A stretch of 44,058 nt of DNA from a candidate division TA06 bacterium ADurb.Bin131 (lineage in GTDB: Bacteria > Ratteibacteria > UBA8468 > B48-G9 > DTJG01): assembly GCA_002070645.1 (NCBI GenBank), contig MWDQ01000138.1, positions 1 to 44,058 of the forward strand, read 5' to 3'. Shown piece by piece: positions 22,849 through 34,145 of the stretch (position 1 is the stretch's first letter; each line of letters starts with the position of its first letter). The notes beneath the pieces were generated by a model, which saw only the letters and a list, made by a program, of their open reading frames with translations, did no database searches and was not told the DNA's origin. The position numbers were made by a program, and so were the translations under genes.

Positions 22849-24815
22849 TGTCTCAAAGTTATAGAAAAATGTTTCTGCATTATCTCAATAATATTTGCTA
22901 TTATATGTTCAATATCCTGTTTTGTGATACTGGATTCAGGATTAGGGAAAAACATTCTTATTGCAACTCCGGTTGATTGTGCAGGAATATTCCTCCCAAT
23001 GTATATGTCGAAGATTTCTATTTTTTCGAGTTCCGGTATACTTTTAAGCAACATTTCTTCAACTTTTCGCCAATCCACAGAGTTTGGCACAATAAGAGAA
23101 AGATCTCTTCTTATGGGCATAGCCCTTGGTGGTTCCTTATATCTTATTTCAGAAAAACCATTCAGCACAAAATCTTGGAGCATAATCTCGGCAAGAAAAA
23201 TTTCCTGCTTCTCAACATCATATTTTTTTAATATATCATCACAGGGAATAAGAATTCTTCCAACAGTATCTTCCTTCTGTAAGAATTCTATAACCCGTCC
23301 ATATTCTTTTCTCACTATTCTTTGAGAGGTAATCCCATAGCCAATTTTTCTTAAAATATACTCGATAATTCCTTTGAAATAATACAGGTTATAAGTGTTC
23401 ATAACCGCAATACCAGCAGAAGGTTTTTCATCAAAGCCAGAGGACGTCTTCTTATAAATACTTCCTATCTCGAATATTGAAAGCATATCAACCTTTCTAT
23501 TGCTGTTATCCTGGATATTCTGCAATAACCCCTGTATCATTGAGCATCTGAGAAATGCATAATTTCTGGATAAAGGATTGATAATCTCAATACTTTTACT
23601 ATTGGTATCTTCATATTGAAATTCACTACCAAGCCCGAGATTAATAACCTCACTAAACCCAAGGCGAATAAAAACATCCTTTAATGCATCCAGTCGTGAG
23701 TATTCATATGAAGACATTGTTGGTGAACAAACAAGTGGCATACTTTCAGGGATTCTATCATATCCCCAGTATTTTGCTATTTCTTCTATAATATCAGCAT
23801 CAATTTCAATATCATTTCTGCTATCCGGAATAGTTATTTCCATAATATCATCCTGGCGCTCAACACAGCAACCAAGCCGTTCAAGGGTAGTTATGACAAA
23901 ATCCTTTTGGATCTCACAGCCAAGATAATTAGAAATCTTTTCCATTGATAGACGTATTACCCTTTTTTCTGCTCGAATATCACCCACAACACAAACAGGA
24001 CCTGTGCTACCGCCGCATAATTTGTTAATTAACCAACAACATCTATCAAGTGCGGGAACAATAAGAGACGGGGTTATACCCTTTTCAAATCTTGCTGAGG
24101 CATCTGTGCACATACCGAGATACTTTGCGCCTCTACGAACCCTTACAGGGTTAAAAAATGCACTTTCTATAAAAAGATTTTTTGTATTAGGTCCAACCTC
24201 AGAATTTATCCCTCCCATTATCCCTGCAAGAGCAACAGGTTTTTCAGAATCAGATATTACCAATACATCATTGCAAAGATTCCTTTTTGTTCCATCAAGG
24301 GTTATAATTTCTTCTCCTTCTCTGGCGCGTCTTACAATTATTTTTTCTTTAAGAAGGTCAATGTCAAATGCATGCAATGGTTGGCCAAATTCCCAGAATA
24401 CGAGGTTTGTTATATCAACCACATTGTTTACACTTCTAAAACCAGCGGATTCCACTCTTTCCCTAAGCCACTCAGGAGACGGCCCGATAGAAACTGATTC
24501 TATTACCCTTCCTGCATAAAAAAAGCAGTCGTCTGGACTTTCTATCTCAACTGATAGTTTTCTTGCTGATTTTTCCTGCAAATCAATATCCGGATATTTT
24601 GGTTCTATCTCCATATATGGAGTAAGAGCCCTTATTATACCAAGCGCACTTAATAAATCCCCCCTGTTTGAAGGAATTTCAAGTTCAATAAAAACATCAT
24701 TGTTTTTTCTGGTAAACAAAGGATTTAATCCAAGCATCTGCAACCAGTGTTCTACCTGGTCCTCCGACCATTTTCCATTAACATATTCACCCAGCATATT
24801 CAAACTATATTTCAT
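22845..24815 (-). CDS. pheT: Phenylalanyl-tRNA synthetase beta subunit, lacking the OB-fold tRNA-binding insert
   Basis: A 656-aa beta subunit of the alpha2-beta2 synthetase that charges tRNA-Phe. After MKYSLNMLGEYVNGKWSED the chain goes directly to the B1 motif VFIELEIPSNRGDLLSALGI; E. coli PheT (795 aa) has an extra tRNA-binding domain of about 110 residues between these points, and it is missing here. The B3/B4 domain (FYAGRVIESVSIGPSPEWLR ... NVVDITNLVFWEFGQPLHAF; RIIVRRAREGEEIITLDGT-like stretch) and B5 (RIPESMP) are present, and the FDX-ACB anticodon domain closes the protein (PPRAMPIRRDLSLIVP). The ATG at 24815 is just past the pheS stop; an upstream ATG-like start would overlap pheS. 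Domain loss looks clean rather than a frameshift. Confidence 0.96.
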   Translation of the reverse strand: MKYSLNMLGEYVNGKWSEDQVEHWLQMLGLNPLFTRKNNDVFIELEIPSNRGDLLSALGIIRALTPYMEIEPKYPDIDLQEKSARKLSVEIESPDDCFFYAGRVIESVSIGPSPEWLRERVESAGFRSVNNVVDITNLVFWEFGQPLHAFDIDLLKEKIIVRRAREGEEIITLDGTKRNLCNDVLVISDSEKPVALAGIMGGINSEVGPNTKNLFIESAFFNPVRVRRGAKYLGMCTDASARFEKGITPSLIVPALDRCCWLINKLCGGSTGPVCVVGDIRAEKRVIRLSMEKISNYLGCEIQKDFVITTLERLGCCVERQDDIMEITIPDSRNDIEIDADIIEEIAKYWGYDRIPESMPLVCSPTMSSYEYSRLDALKDVFIRLGFSEVINLGLGSEFQYEDTNSKSIEIINPLSRNYAFLRCSMIQGLLQNIQDNSNRKVDMLSIFEIGSIYKKTSSGFDEKPSAGIAVMNTYNLYYFKGIIEYILRKIGYGITSQRIVRKEYGRVIEFLQKEDTVGRILIPCDDILKKYDVEKQEIFLAEIMLQDFVLNGFSEIRYKEPPRAMPIRRDLSLIVPNSVDWRKVEEMLLKSIPELEKIEIFDIYIGRNIPAQSTGVAIRMFFPNPESSITKQDIEHIIANIIEIMQKHFSITLRQ

Positions 24816-24819
24816 TTTA

Positions 24820-25851
24820 TCATCCAAATTGTTGTATAAAACGCTTATCATTAAGATAAAACTGTCTTATGTCATCTATTCCATATTTTAACATTGCAAT
24901 CCTTTCTATTCCTGCACCAAAAGCAAATCCAGTAATATTTTTACAGTCAAGACCTGATTTACGGAAAACCTCTGGATGAACCATCCCTGCGCCGAGAATC
25001 TCAAGCCATCCTGCATTACCACATGTCTGGCATCCTTTTCCTCCACATATTACACAGGAAATAGAAATCTCAGCACTTGGTTCTGTAAAAGGAAAATATG
25101 AAGGTAAAAACCTTACCCTTACTCTTGAACCAAATAATTCCCTGAGAAAAAATATAAGTACTGCCTTAAGATTACTGAATGTAATATTTTTATCTACCAT
25201 TAACCCCTCGACCTGATGAAATACAGGAGAATGAGAAGCATCAAAAGCATCCCTCCTGAATGTTTTACCAATTGCAATAATCCTTAATGGTGGAGAGAGT
25301 TTTTGCATCACCCTTACCTGAACAGGACTGGTATGAGTTCTCAATAAAAGTTTTCTATCTTCGTCAAGATAGAATGTATCCCACATATCCCTTGCTGGAT
25401 GATTTTCAGGCATATTAAGCGCCTCGAAATTATAAAAGTCAGTTTCTATTTCAGGTCCAACGTGAATCCCGAAACCAAGTTTCTGAAAGATACCCACAAT
25501 TTCTCTTGAAACAAGGGTTATTGGATGTAGATTTGGAACATCAGGAATAATTCCTGGTATTGTAAAATTTACATCAGTATCAGATGCTTCTTTATTCTTC
25601 AAAAATCCAAGTTTTTCTTCAAACATCTGCATTAATTGTTTCTTCGCAGTGTTAATTTTCTTTCCTGTTTCAGACCTTAATTCTGGAGAAATATGCGGAA
25701 TTGCAGATGTAATATCAGCAAAAAGTCCCTTTCTTCCAAAATATTTTACCCGCCATTGTTCAATGGCCGTATGGTCATTTATTTTTTGCAGTTCACAAAT
25801 TGCCTGTTTAACAATATTATCAAGATTTTCCAGTATTTCGTTATGAGACAT
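24820..25851 (-). CDS. pheS: Phenylalanyl-tRNA synthetase alpha subunit
   Basis: A 343-aa class II catalytic subunit. An N-terminal coiled coil (about 1-85) is followed by the catalytic core: motif 1 region GPEIETDFYNFEALNMPENH, ARDMWDTFY, motif 2 (VFHQVEGLMV) and motif 3 AFGAGIERIAMLKYGIDDIR, plus the substrate-binding PSYFPFTEPSAEI. A four-cysteine patch (CVIC and CQTC) lies before GWLEILGAGMVHPEV, as in many bacterial PheS. The start at 25851 follows GGAGAAT; it overlaps nadD by 11 bp. No T-box leader precedes it, because the upstream gene abuts. Confidence 0.97.
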   Translation of the reverse strand: MSHNEILENLDNIVKQAICELQKINDHTAIEQWRVKYFGRKGLFADITSAIPHISPELRSETGKKINTAKKQLMQMFEEKLGFLKNKEASDTDVNFTIPGIIPDVPNLHPITLVSREIVGIFQKLGFGIHVGPEIETDFYNFEALNMPENHPARDMWDTFYLDEDRKLLLRTHTSPVQVRVMQKLSPPLRIIAIGKTFRRDAFDASHSPVFHQVEGLMVDKNITFSNLKAVLIFFLRELFGSRVRVRFLPSYFPFTEPSAEISISCVICGGKGCQTCGNAGWLEILGAGMVHPEVFRKSGLDCKNITGFAFGAGIERIAMLKYGIDDIRQFYLNDKRFIQQFG

Positions 25852-26437
25852 AAAGATTCTCCTTCTGTATGTAATAAAATACCCCATCAGGAACAAGATA
25901 TCTTATGGATTGATTTGCCTTTAATCTGTTTCTTATAATGGTTGATGAAATCTCAATTCTTGGGATATCGAGCATCTGAAATTTCACTGGAAAAGGAAAA
26001 TCAATATTTATGTTTTTTTCTGATATTCTCGGAGCAACAATAAAACTTGTTTCTTTTACTATTTCTCCTGCCCTGTACCAGGATGGAAGTATAGAAAAGG
26101 TATCCCATCCAACAATAATAAAAAATTCTCCAGGCATCTGTTTCTTAAAAAACATAAGTGTATCAAAACTATAAGAAATTCCATCCCTTTTTATTTCAGT
26201 ATCAGAGATTGTAAAAAATGGATTGTCCTTTATGGAAAGATTTGTCATTTCAAATCTATGGATTGCAGAAGCAACAGGCATATCCCTATGGGGAGGACGT
26301 CCAGATGGAACAAAAATAACATTTTCCAGACAACACTGTTGTCTGGCTGCTTCAGCAATGATAAGATGCCCTATGTGAATAGGATCAAAGCATCCACCAA
26401 AAATACCTATTCTATGTCCTTGTTTGTCCATTTCCAT
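25841..26437 (-). CDS. nadD: Nicotinate-nucleotide adenylyltransferase
   Basis: A 198-aa enzyme of NAD synthesis joining nicotinate mononucleotide with ATP. Motifs: IGIFGGCFDPIHIGHLIIAE (the nucleotidyltransferase HxGH motif), VFVPSGRPPHRD, GWDTFSILPSWYRAGEI, and the C-terminal ISSTIIRNRL, all characteristic of NadD. A second ATG two codons in (26431) is an equally possible start; neither has a clear Shine-Dalgarno because the start lies within the last 26 bp of proA. It complements nadB located 6 kb away. Confidence 0.96.
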   Translation of the reverse strand: MEMDKQGHRIGIFGGCFDPIHIGHLIIAEAARQQCCLENVIFVPSGRPPHRDMPVASAIHRFEMTNLSIKDNPFFTISDTEIKRDGISYSFDTLMFFKKQMPGEFFIIVGWDTFSILPSWYRAGEIVKETSFIVAPRISEKNINIDFPFPVKFQMLDIPRIEISSTIIRNRLKANQSIRYLVPDGVFYYIQKENLYVS

Positions 26438-27668
26438 ATATCACATACTTGTATATTGTAAGTTCCTCGAGAGCCATCGGACCTCTTGCGTGAATCTTGT
26501 CAGTGCTTATTCCAATCTCTGCTCCAAGACCAAATTCTCCGCCATCTGTAAATCTGGTGGAAGCATTATGATAAACACAGGCAGAGTCCACCTCTTCAAG
26601 AAATTTTCCTGCATAACTATTATTATCTGTAATAATCGCATCAGAATGTTTTGTACCATATTTGTTGATATGTGCAATTGCCTCATTGACATCTTCAACA
26701 ATCTTTATTGATATAATAAGGTCAAGGTATTCCTCATACCAGTCATCTTCACTGGCTGGCTTTGCAGAATCTATAATCTTCATTGTTTCAGGGCATCCCC
26801 TGATTTCAACATTATTCTCTACAAAAAGTTCAGCCATCCGGGGTAAAAATATCTTTGCAATATCCTTGTGAACAAGCAGTTTTTCCACTGCATTACAGGT
26901 TCCAGGTCTTTGAATTTTTGCATTTAAACAAACATTCAGAGCCATTTCTATATCTGCCTCTTTATCGACATATATATGACAAACCCCTTTATAATGTTTT
27001 ATAACAGGTATTGTACTGATTGAAACAACTGTTTTTATTAATGATTCTCCACCTCTGGGAATAACAAGATCAATAAGATTATTAAGAGATAACAAGTATT
27101 TTACACCCATCCTACCACCTGTCTTCACAAGGTTTACTGCATCAGGGCTCATATGCGCAAGATAGAGCGCTTCTTTTATACATTCAACAAGGATTGAATT
27201 TGAAAAAACCGCCTCTTTTCCTCCGCGAAGAATAACGCAATTCCCTGATTTAATACAAAGTGAAGCAGCCTCAATTGTAACATCTGGCCTTGATTCATAG
27301 ATTATTGCTATTACACCAATAGGGACCCTTACCTTTTTGATAAGCAGTCCATTTGGACGGGTTGTTTCACGAATAACAGTGCCAACAGGATCATCAAGTT
27401 TTGCAATGTTAACCAGTGAGGATGACATCTTGCGAATTCTTGATTCTGTCAACAGAAGTCGGTCAATGAATGCCTGTGAATAATTCTGTTTCTCGCATTT
27501 TCTCACATCCTTCTGGTTTTCTTTTATAATTATATCTGTCTTTTTCTCAATAATATCAGAAAGATGCATAAGAAACTCATTTTTTTTCTGTGTTTCAATG
27601 TGCGACATTTCAAAACAACATTTATGTGTTCTTTGTATCTGGTTTAGAATCCCTTTTTTCCAGTCCAT
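26412..27668 (-). CDS. proA: Gamma-glutamyl phosphate reductase
   Basis: A 418-aa NADPH-dependent aldehyde-dehydrogenase-fold enzyme, the second step of proline synthesis. Landmarks: VPIGVIAIIYESRPDVTIEA, NCVILRGGKEA, the catalytic cysteine in QRPGTCNAVEKLL, the C-terminal STRFTDGGEFGLGAEIGIST and KIHARGPMALEEL. Length is standard. It overlaps proB by 25 bp and nadD by 26 bp, with GAGGAT before the ATG. With proB immediately upstream it forms the proline pathway from glutamate; proC is not in the window. Confidence 0.97.
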   Translation of the reverse strand: MDWKKGILNQIQRTHKCCFEMSHIETQKKNEFLMHLSDIIEKKTDIIIKENQKDVRKCEKQNYSQAFIDRLLLTESRIRKMSSSLVNIAKLDDPVGTVIRETTRPNGLLIKKVRVPIGVIAIIYESRPDVTIEAASLCIKSGNCVILRGGKEAVFSNSILVECIKEALYLAHMSPDAVNLVKTGGRMGVKYLLSLNNLIDLVIPRGGESLIKTVVSISTIPVIKHYKGVCHIYVDKEADIEMALNVCLNAKIQRPGTCNAVEKLLVHKDIAKIFLPRMAELFVENNVEIRGCPETMKIIDSAKPASEDDWYEEYLDLIISIKIVEDVNEAIAHINKYGTKHSDAIITDNNSYAGKFLEEVDSACVYHNASTRFTDGGEFGLGAEIGISTDKIHARGPMALEELTIYKYVIYGNGQTRT

Positions 27669-28504
27669 TTTATCCTCTTCGGAATAAAAATTGTTCCTAT
27701 TTTTTTGCCAAGAAAGATATCCCTGATAACCCAGGGCCTTTTGCCATTTGCTATCAAACCCACACCCCCGAGTTCAAGAACTTTTTTTATTGCCAGAATC
27801 TTTGATATCATCCCTCCACGGCCAAGAGATGAGGGAGTCCCTCTTTTTGCAATCGCTATGTGATGATCGGAAATACTGTTAACCTCTGAAAGAAGATTCA
27901 CCTTGCCGTTATTTTTTGGATCCGCATCAAACAATCCATCAACATCTGTAAGAAGAATAAGCATATCAGCATTCAATAATTCAAAAACCATTGCTGAAAG
28001 AAAATCATTATCTCCAAAACGAATTTCATCAGTTGTAACAACGTCGTTTTCATTTATTATTGGCACAATTTTATAAGAAAGAAGTGTTTCAATGGCTGCA
28101 AGGGCATTTGCCTTTCTTGACTTTGATTCAAATATGTCTTTTGTCAGAAGGACTTGACCAACATTGTAACCTTGTTCCCTGAATATCCTCTCATAAAATC
28201 TCATCAACCTACTCTGACCGACACTCGCTGCTGCCTGAAGTTTCTCCATCTTTACTGGCCTTTTCTTCCAGCCGAGTATCTGCATTCCAGCACCTATTGC
28301 CGCTGATGTCACAACAATAACCTGCTTTTTTTTGGCCATAAGCCAACATACCTGTTGACATAGGTGTTCCATCAGAGATGTATCAAGTTGGTGGCTTTCA
28401 GCAGTCAAAACATTTGTACCAATTTTTATTACAACCCTTTTAACCGATGCAATAATTTTCTTTCTTTCAGGAATTTGATTATTTTTGGTTAAATTCATTT
28501 CCAT
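27644..28504 (-). CDS. proB: Glutamate 5-kinase, short form without PUA domain
   Basis: A 286-aa amino-acid-kinase-fold enzyme phosphorylating glutamate for proline synthesis. Motifs: VVIKIGTNVLT, VVTSAAIGAGM, AAASVGQSRLM, VPIINENDVVTTDEI, FGDNDFLSAMVF, LLTDVDGLFDADP and GRGGMISKILAI. It ends near where the E. coli enzyme (367 aa) starts its C-terminal PUA domain, so that domain is missing, as in other short bacterial ProB proteins. Two candidate ATG codons (28504 and 28498). It follows tyrA by 12 nt. Confidence 0.96.
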   Translation of the reverse strand: MEMNLTKNNQIPERKKIIASVKRVVIKIGTNVLTAESHQLDTSLMEHLCQQVCWLMAKKKQVIVVTSAAIGAGMQILGWKKRPVKMEKLQAAASVGQSRLMRFYERIFREQGYNVGQVLLTKDIFESKSRKANALAAIETLLSYKIVPIINENDVVTTDEIRFGDNDFLSAMVFELLNADMLILLTDVDGLFDADPKNNGKVNLLSEVNSISDHHIAIAKRGTPSSLGRGGMISKILAIKKVLELGGVGLIANGKRPWVIRDIFLGKKIGTIFIPKRIKWTGKKGF

Positions 28505-28516
28505 GATTCAATATCA

Positions 28517-29368
28517 TTAAATTGTGCTTCTAATCTTACGAATCTTTTCAATCATATTCTTTAATGATTGGGCATCTTTCTTTTCAATCATATCTTCTAT
28601 CTTATTAAGATGCTCCTTAAATTTTTCTATGGCATTGAGTATATTTTCGCTATTACTTAGAAAAATCTCAGACCAGATTTCCTGGTCGCTGGCTGCAATC
28701 CTTGTGGTATCACGAAATCCTGCTCCTATACAGGCAGATGCATTGGGCTTATCCATCTTCTCAGAAAATACAGACACCAGCAAAAAAGCAACAAGATGAG
28801 GAAGATGGCTTGTATATGCGCATAAATCATCATGTGTATCAGCATCCATCCTTACTGTTCTTGCTCCAATTTTTCTCCAGAAATCTTCTATTGTTTCAAT
28901 TGTTGAAGGACTACAGTTTGAGACAGGTGTTATGATAACTGTTTTACCCTTAAAAAGAAATGGATTCGCCTGGTCAATACCTTTTTTCTCAGAGCCAGCC
29001 ATTGGATGGGAACCAACAAATCTATGCCCTGATGGGAAAAAATCTTCAACCATTTTCACTATTTCTTTCTTGGTACTTCCAACATCAGTAAAAAGAAGAG
29101 ATGGTTTCTGCCTGCCAATTATTCTGGCAAGTTCAATATTTGCAGATATAGGCGCAGAAAGCACCACAAAATCAACATCCTTAATGAATTCTTCAAAGTT
29201 CAACAGACCATCATCAACCGCTCCGAGAGAAATAGCCCTTTCGAGTGTCTTGGGGCTTCTCGTAAAACCAGAAATTCTTTTCGAAAGCCCAAGTTCTTTC
29301 ACAGAAAGTGCGATTGACCCCCCAAGCAAACCAAGACCTGCAATACCGATATTCTCAAACATACTCAT
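28517..29368 (-). CDS. tyrA: Prephenate dehydrogenase
   Basis: A 283-aa NAD-dependent enzyme making 4-hydroxyphenylpyruvate for tyrosine. The Rossmann fingerprint IGIAGLGLLGGSIALSV is at the N-terminus; DVGSTKKEIV and RFVGSHPMAGSEKKGID (catalytic His) follow; the C-terminal helical dimerisation domain has CAYTSHLPHLVAFLLV and AGFRDTTRIAASDQEIWSEI. No chorismate mutase or ACT domain is attached. First gene of a seven-gene run to zapA; the upstream gap (270 bp) is repeat-rich. Confidence 0.95.
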   Translation of the reverse strand: MSMFENIGIAGLGLLGGSIALSVKELGLSKRISGFTRSPKTLERAISLGAVDDGLLNFEEFIKDVDFVVLSAPISANIELARIIGRQKPSLLFTDVGSTKKEIVKMVEDFFPSGHRFVGSHPMAGSEKKGIDQANPFLFKGKTVIITPVSNCSPSTIETIEDFWRKIGARTVRMDADTHDDLCAYTSHLPHLVAFLLVSVFSEKMDKPNASACIGAGFRDTTRIAASDQEIWSEIFLSNSENILNAIEKFKEHLNKIEDMIEKKDAQSLKNMIEKIRKIRSTI

Positions 29369-29465
29369 AGATTAGTTTTAATATTCAAAATACAAGGATT
29401 AAATGAATTACCCTTTTTATTTAATTCTTTATTTTTCATTTTGCAATCAAGTTTTCCTCTATGCT

Positions 29466-29571
29466 CTAAATCCCCCTCGCCCCCTTTTTCAAGGGGGGAA
29501 GAAAAAAGGCATGATTTTTCAAAGGGAGAAGTTAATAAAAGAACACACCTGCAAGTTGTTCACTACATCCC
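29466..29571. repeat. Dispersed repeats before tyrA
   Basis: A G/C-run unit AAATCCCCCTCGCCCCC, TTTTTCAAGGGGGG (29468-29498), followed by GGGAGAAGTTAATAAAAG and ACACACCTGCAAGTTG, TTCACTACATC (to 29571), the second copy of the element at 2524-2570. No gene is supported in 29369-29638. Confidence 0.6.
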
Positions 29572-29638
29572 TGCTGATTAGTAATCCTCGCAAAACCACA
29601 TTATAAACCAATGCAATTGCCTGAGTATTTATTATCAA

Positions 29639-30403
29639 CTATGTTTGTTCTGCCTTTTTCTCCACAGATTGCTTGAGAAAAGAAAACATTTCAATAGGTA
29701 TTGGAAAAACAAGGGTTGAATTTTTTTCTGTTGCAATCTCGGATGCTGTCTGAAGATATCTTAATTGTATTGCTATTGGAACCTCTGAAAGCCTTCTTGC
29801 AGCAGCAACAAGTTTCTCACTTGCCTGATATTCACCCTCTGCATTAATAACCTTTGCACGACGGTCTCTTTCTACTTCTGCCTGTCGCGCCATTGCTCTT
29901 TTCATAGTATCAGGCAATTCAACCTCCTTAATCTCAACAATACTAACCTTTATACCCCAGGGATCTGTCTGTTCATCTATTATCTGCTGAAGTTTATGGT
30001 TAATCTTATCTCTCTCTGCAAGAATTTCATCGAGTTCCATCTGTCCGAGCACACCACGAAGTGTTGTCTGAGCAATCTGCATCGTTGAAAGACGATAGTT
30101 TTCAACCTCAACTATTGCCTTTGAAGGATCCATAACCCTGAACCAAACAACAGCATTTACCTTTATAGGAACATTATCCCTTGTCATTACCTCCTGAGGC
30201 GTAACATCAAATGTTACAGTTCTTAAACTTACCTTTATCATCCTCTCTATACCAGGAATAAGAAAAAACAGTCCAGGACCTCTCGGGCCCACCAGCCGGC
30301 CAAGACGAAACACAACTCCTCTTTCATATTCTGGCACAACCTTAACAGTGCTTGTTATAAGCATCATCGCAACAATTATTCCAAGAACAGCCCATACGAA
30401 CAT
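29639..30403 (-). CDS. Slipin (stomatin-like SPFH membrane protein)
   Basis: A 254-aa SPFH/band-7 protein. An N-terminal membrane helix ([20 protein letters not shown]) anchors a cytoplasmic SPFH domain: [59 protein letters not shown] and [21 protein letters not shown] coiled coil of Ala/Glu/Arg follows ([20 protein letters not shown]). Such proteins oligomerise into membrane microdomain scaffolds. Bacterial slipins are often paired with an NfeD protease-like gene; none is present, so this copy stands alone. GGGAGG precedes the ATG. Two promoter candidates lie upstream. Confidence 0.95.
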   Translation of the reverse strand: MFVWAVLGIIVAMMLITSTVKVVPEYERGVVFRLGRLVGPRGPGLFFLIPGIERMIKVSLRTVTFDVTPQEVMTRDNVPIKVNAVVWFRVMDPSKAIVEVENYRLSTMQIAQTTLRGVLGQMELDEILAERDKINHKLQQIIDEQTDPWGIKVSIVEIKEVELPDTMKRAMARQAEVERDRRAKVINAEGEYQASEKLVAAARRLSEVPIAIQLRYLQTASEIATEKNSTLVFPIPIEMFSFLKQSVEKKAEQT

Positions 30404-30437
30404 TTTTTCCTCCCAGTAAAGGGTTAGGTACTATCAA

Positions 30438-30466
30438 ATTTAACTAATTTTTTTCAATAATCTCAA
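30438..30466 (-). promoter_or_regulatory. Candidate proximal promoter of the slipin gene
   Basis: Minus strand TTGAGA (30461-30466, 5 of 6), a 17-nt spacer, TTAAAT (30438-30443, 4 of 6); start about 30 nt before the ATG. Confidence 0.45.
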
Positions 30467-30487
30467 AAATTTTTACGGGCACCTACC

Positions 30488-30536
30488 CATAAATTCCCCT
30501 TTCCCCTTTTTCAAATGGGGAACTAAAAAAGGGAAA
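30488..30536. repeat. Dispersed G/C-run repeat before the slipin gene
   Basis: AAATTCCCCTTTCCCC, TTTTTCAAATGGGGAAC and AAAAAAGGGAAACTAAA. It belongs to the same family as 37250 and 39570 but is shorter and lies in the 248-nt gap between two genes. Confidence 0.5.
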
Positions 30537-30582
30537 CTAAATTTTATATTCTCAACCCTTTAAGATAAATAGGTTATTACTA

Positions 30583-30611
30583 ATCTTAACCTTTTTCCAC
30601 AGCAGTGTCAA
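30583..30611 (-). promoter_or_regulatory. Candidate distal promoter of the slipin gene
   Basis: Minus strand -35 TTGACA (30606-30611), a 17-nt spacer, -10 TAAGAT (30583-30588, 4 of 6). It would give a leader of about 170 nt that includes a dispersed repeat. Confidence 0.45.
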
Positions 30612-30626
30612 AGATTATAAGACAAT

Positions 30627-30649
30627 AAAAGGAATAAAAAATTATTTCC
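30627..30649 (-). terminator. Probable terminator after the gltA-like gene
   Basis: Minus strand GGAAATAA-TTTT-TTATTCC (one bulged A) followed by TTTTATTG, starting right after the stop codon. The stem is A/T-rich and of modest stability. Confidence 0.4.
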
Positions 30650-30651
30650 TG

Positions 30652-33637
<2,986 letters not shown>

Positions 33638-33641
<4 letters not shown>

Positions 33642-34144
33642 TTCTTCGTAGATGAGGTAATCTGCTTTAGACGCTCCTGCCAGAATTGTTTTTCCTGGCT
33701 ACTCGCGTGGTCAATAATCAGGATACCATCAAGATGTTCTATCTCGTGTAGAAAACATCTTGCCAGCAAACCTTCTGCCTTAATCTCGATCTTTTTTCCT
33801 GAATTTGTAAGGCCCCTTATGAGAACAGATTTTGGCCTGTTTATAGAAAAAAATATTTCTGGAAAACTCAAACATCCTTCCATGTCAATCTCTTCTTCAT
33901 CATCTGTGTATAAAACCTCTGGGTTGACAATCCTAAAAATTCTTCTTTTATCCTTATCAAAAGCAACAAAGGCGCGAAGTCCAATACCTATCTGTGGCGC
34001 TGCAAGACCAAGTCCACCGGCCTTTGCAAGAGTATCTTCGAGATTATCAAAAAGATCCCGTGTCTTTTTTCCGAAATCAGTAATCTCCTTTGATTTTTCT
34101 CTTAAAATCTCTGCTCCATATTTTTTTATTCTTTTGACTGTCAT
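33638..34144 (-). CDS. def: Peptide deformylase
   Basis: A 168-aa metalloenzyme removing the formyl group from nascent proteins. All three motifs are present: GLGLAAPQIG (motif 1), EGCLSFP (motif 2, metal-binding Cys) and HEIEHLDG (motif 3, two metal His and catalytic Glu). An extra stretch (KSVLIRGLTNSGKKIEI) matches the type 1 fold, and the C-terminus is slightly extended. It starts one nt after the thiC stop. Confidence 0.97.
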
Positions 34145-34145
34145 A

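Noticed and set aside
24004..24519. 171-codon plus-strand open frame opposite pheT
   Set aside because: It lies wholly within the conserved pheT coding region and has no recognisable domain or ribosome binding site.
25852..25896. Upstream extension of pheS by 15 codons
   Set aside because: It lies inside nadD and lacks similarity to PheS; the internal ATG has GGAGAAT at correct spacing.
25841..25900. T-box leader for pheST
   Set aside because: pheS begins inside nadD, leaving no untranslated leader for a T-box element.
29639..30403. Reading the SPFH protein as HflK/HflC protease regulators
   Set aside because: There is a single gene, without a partner, and the sequence fits the shorter slipin/stomatin group ([13 protein letters not shown]).
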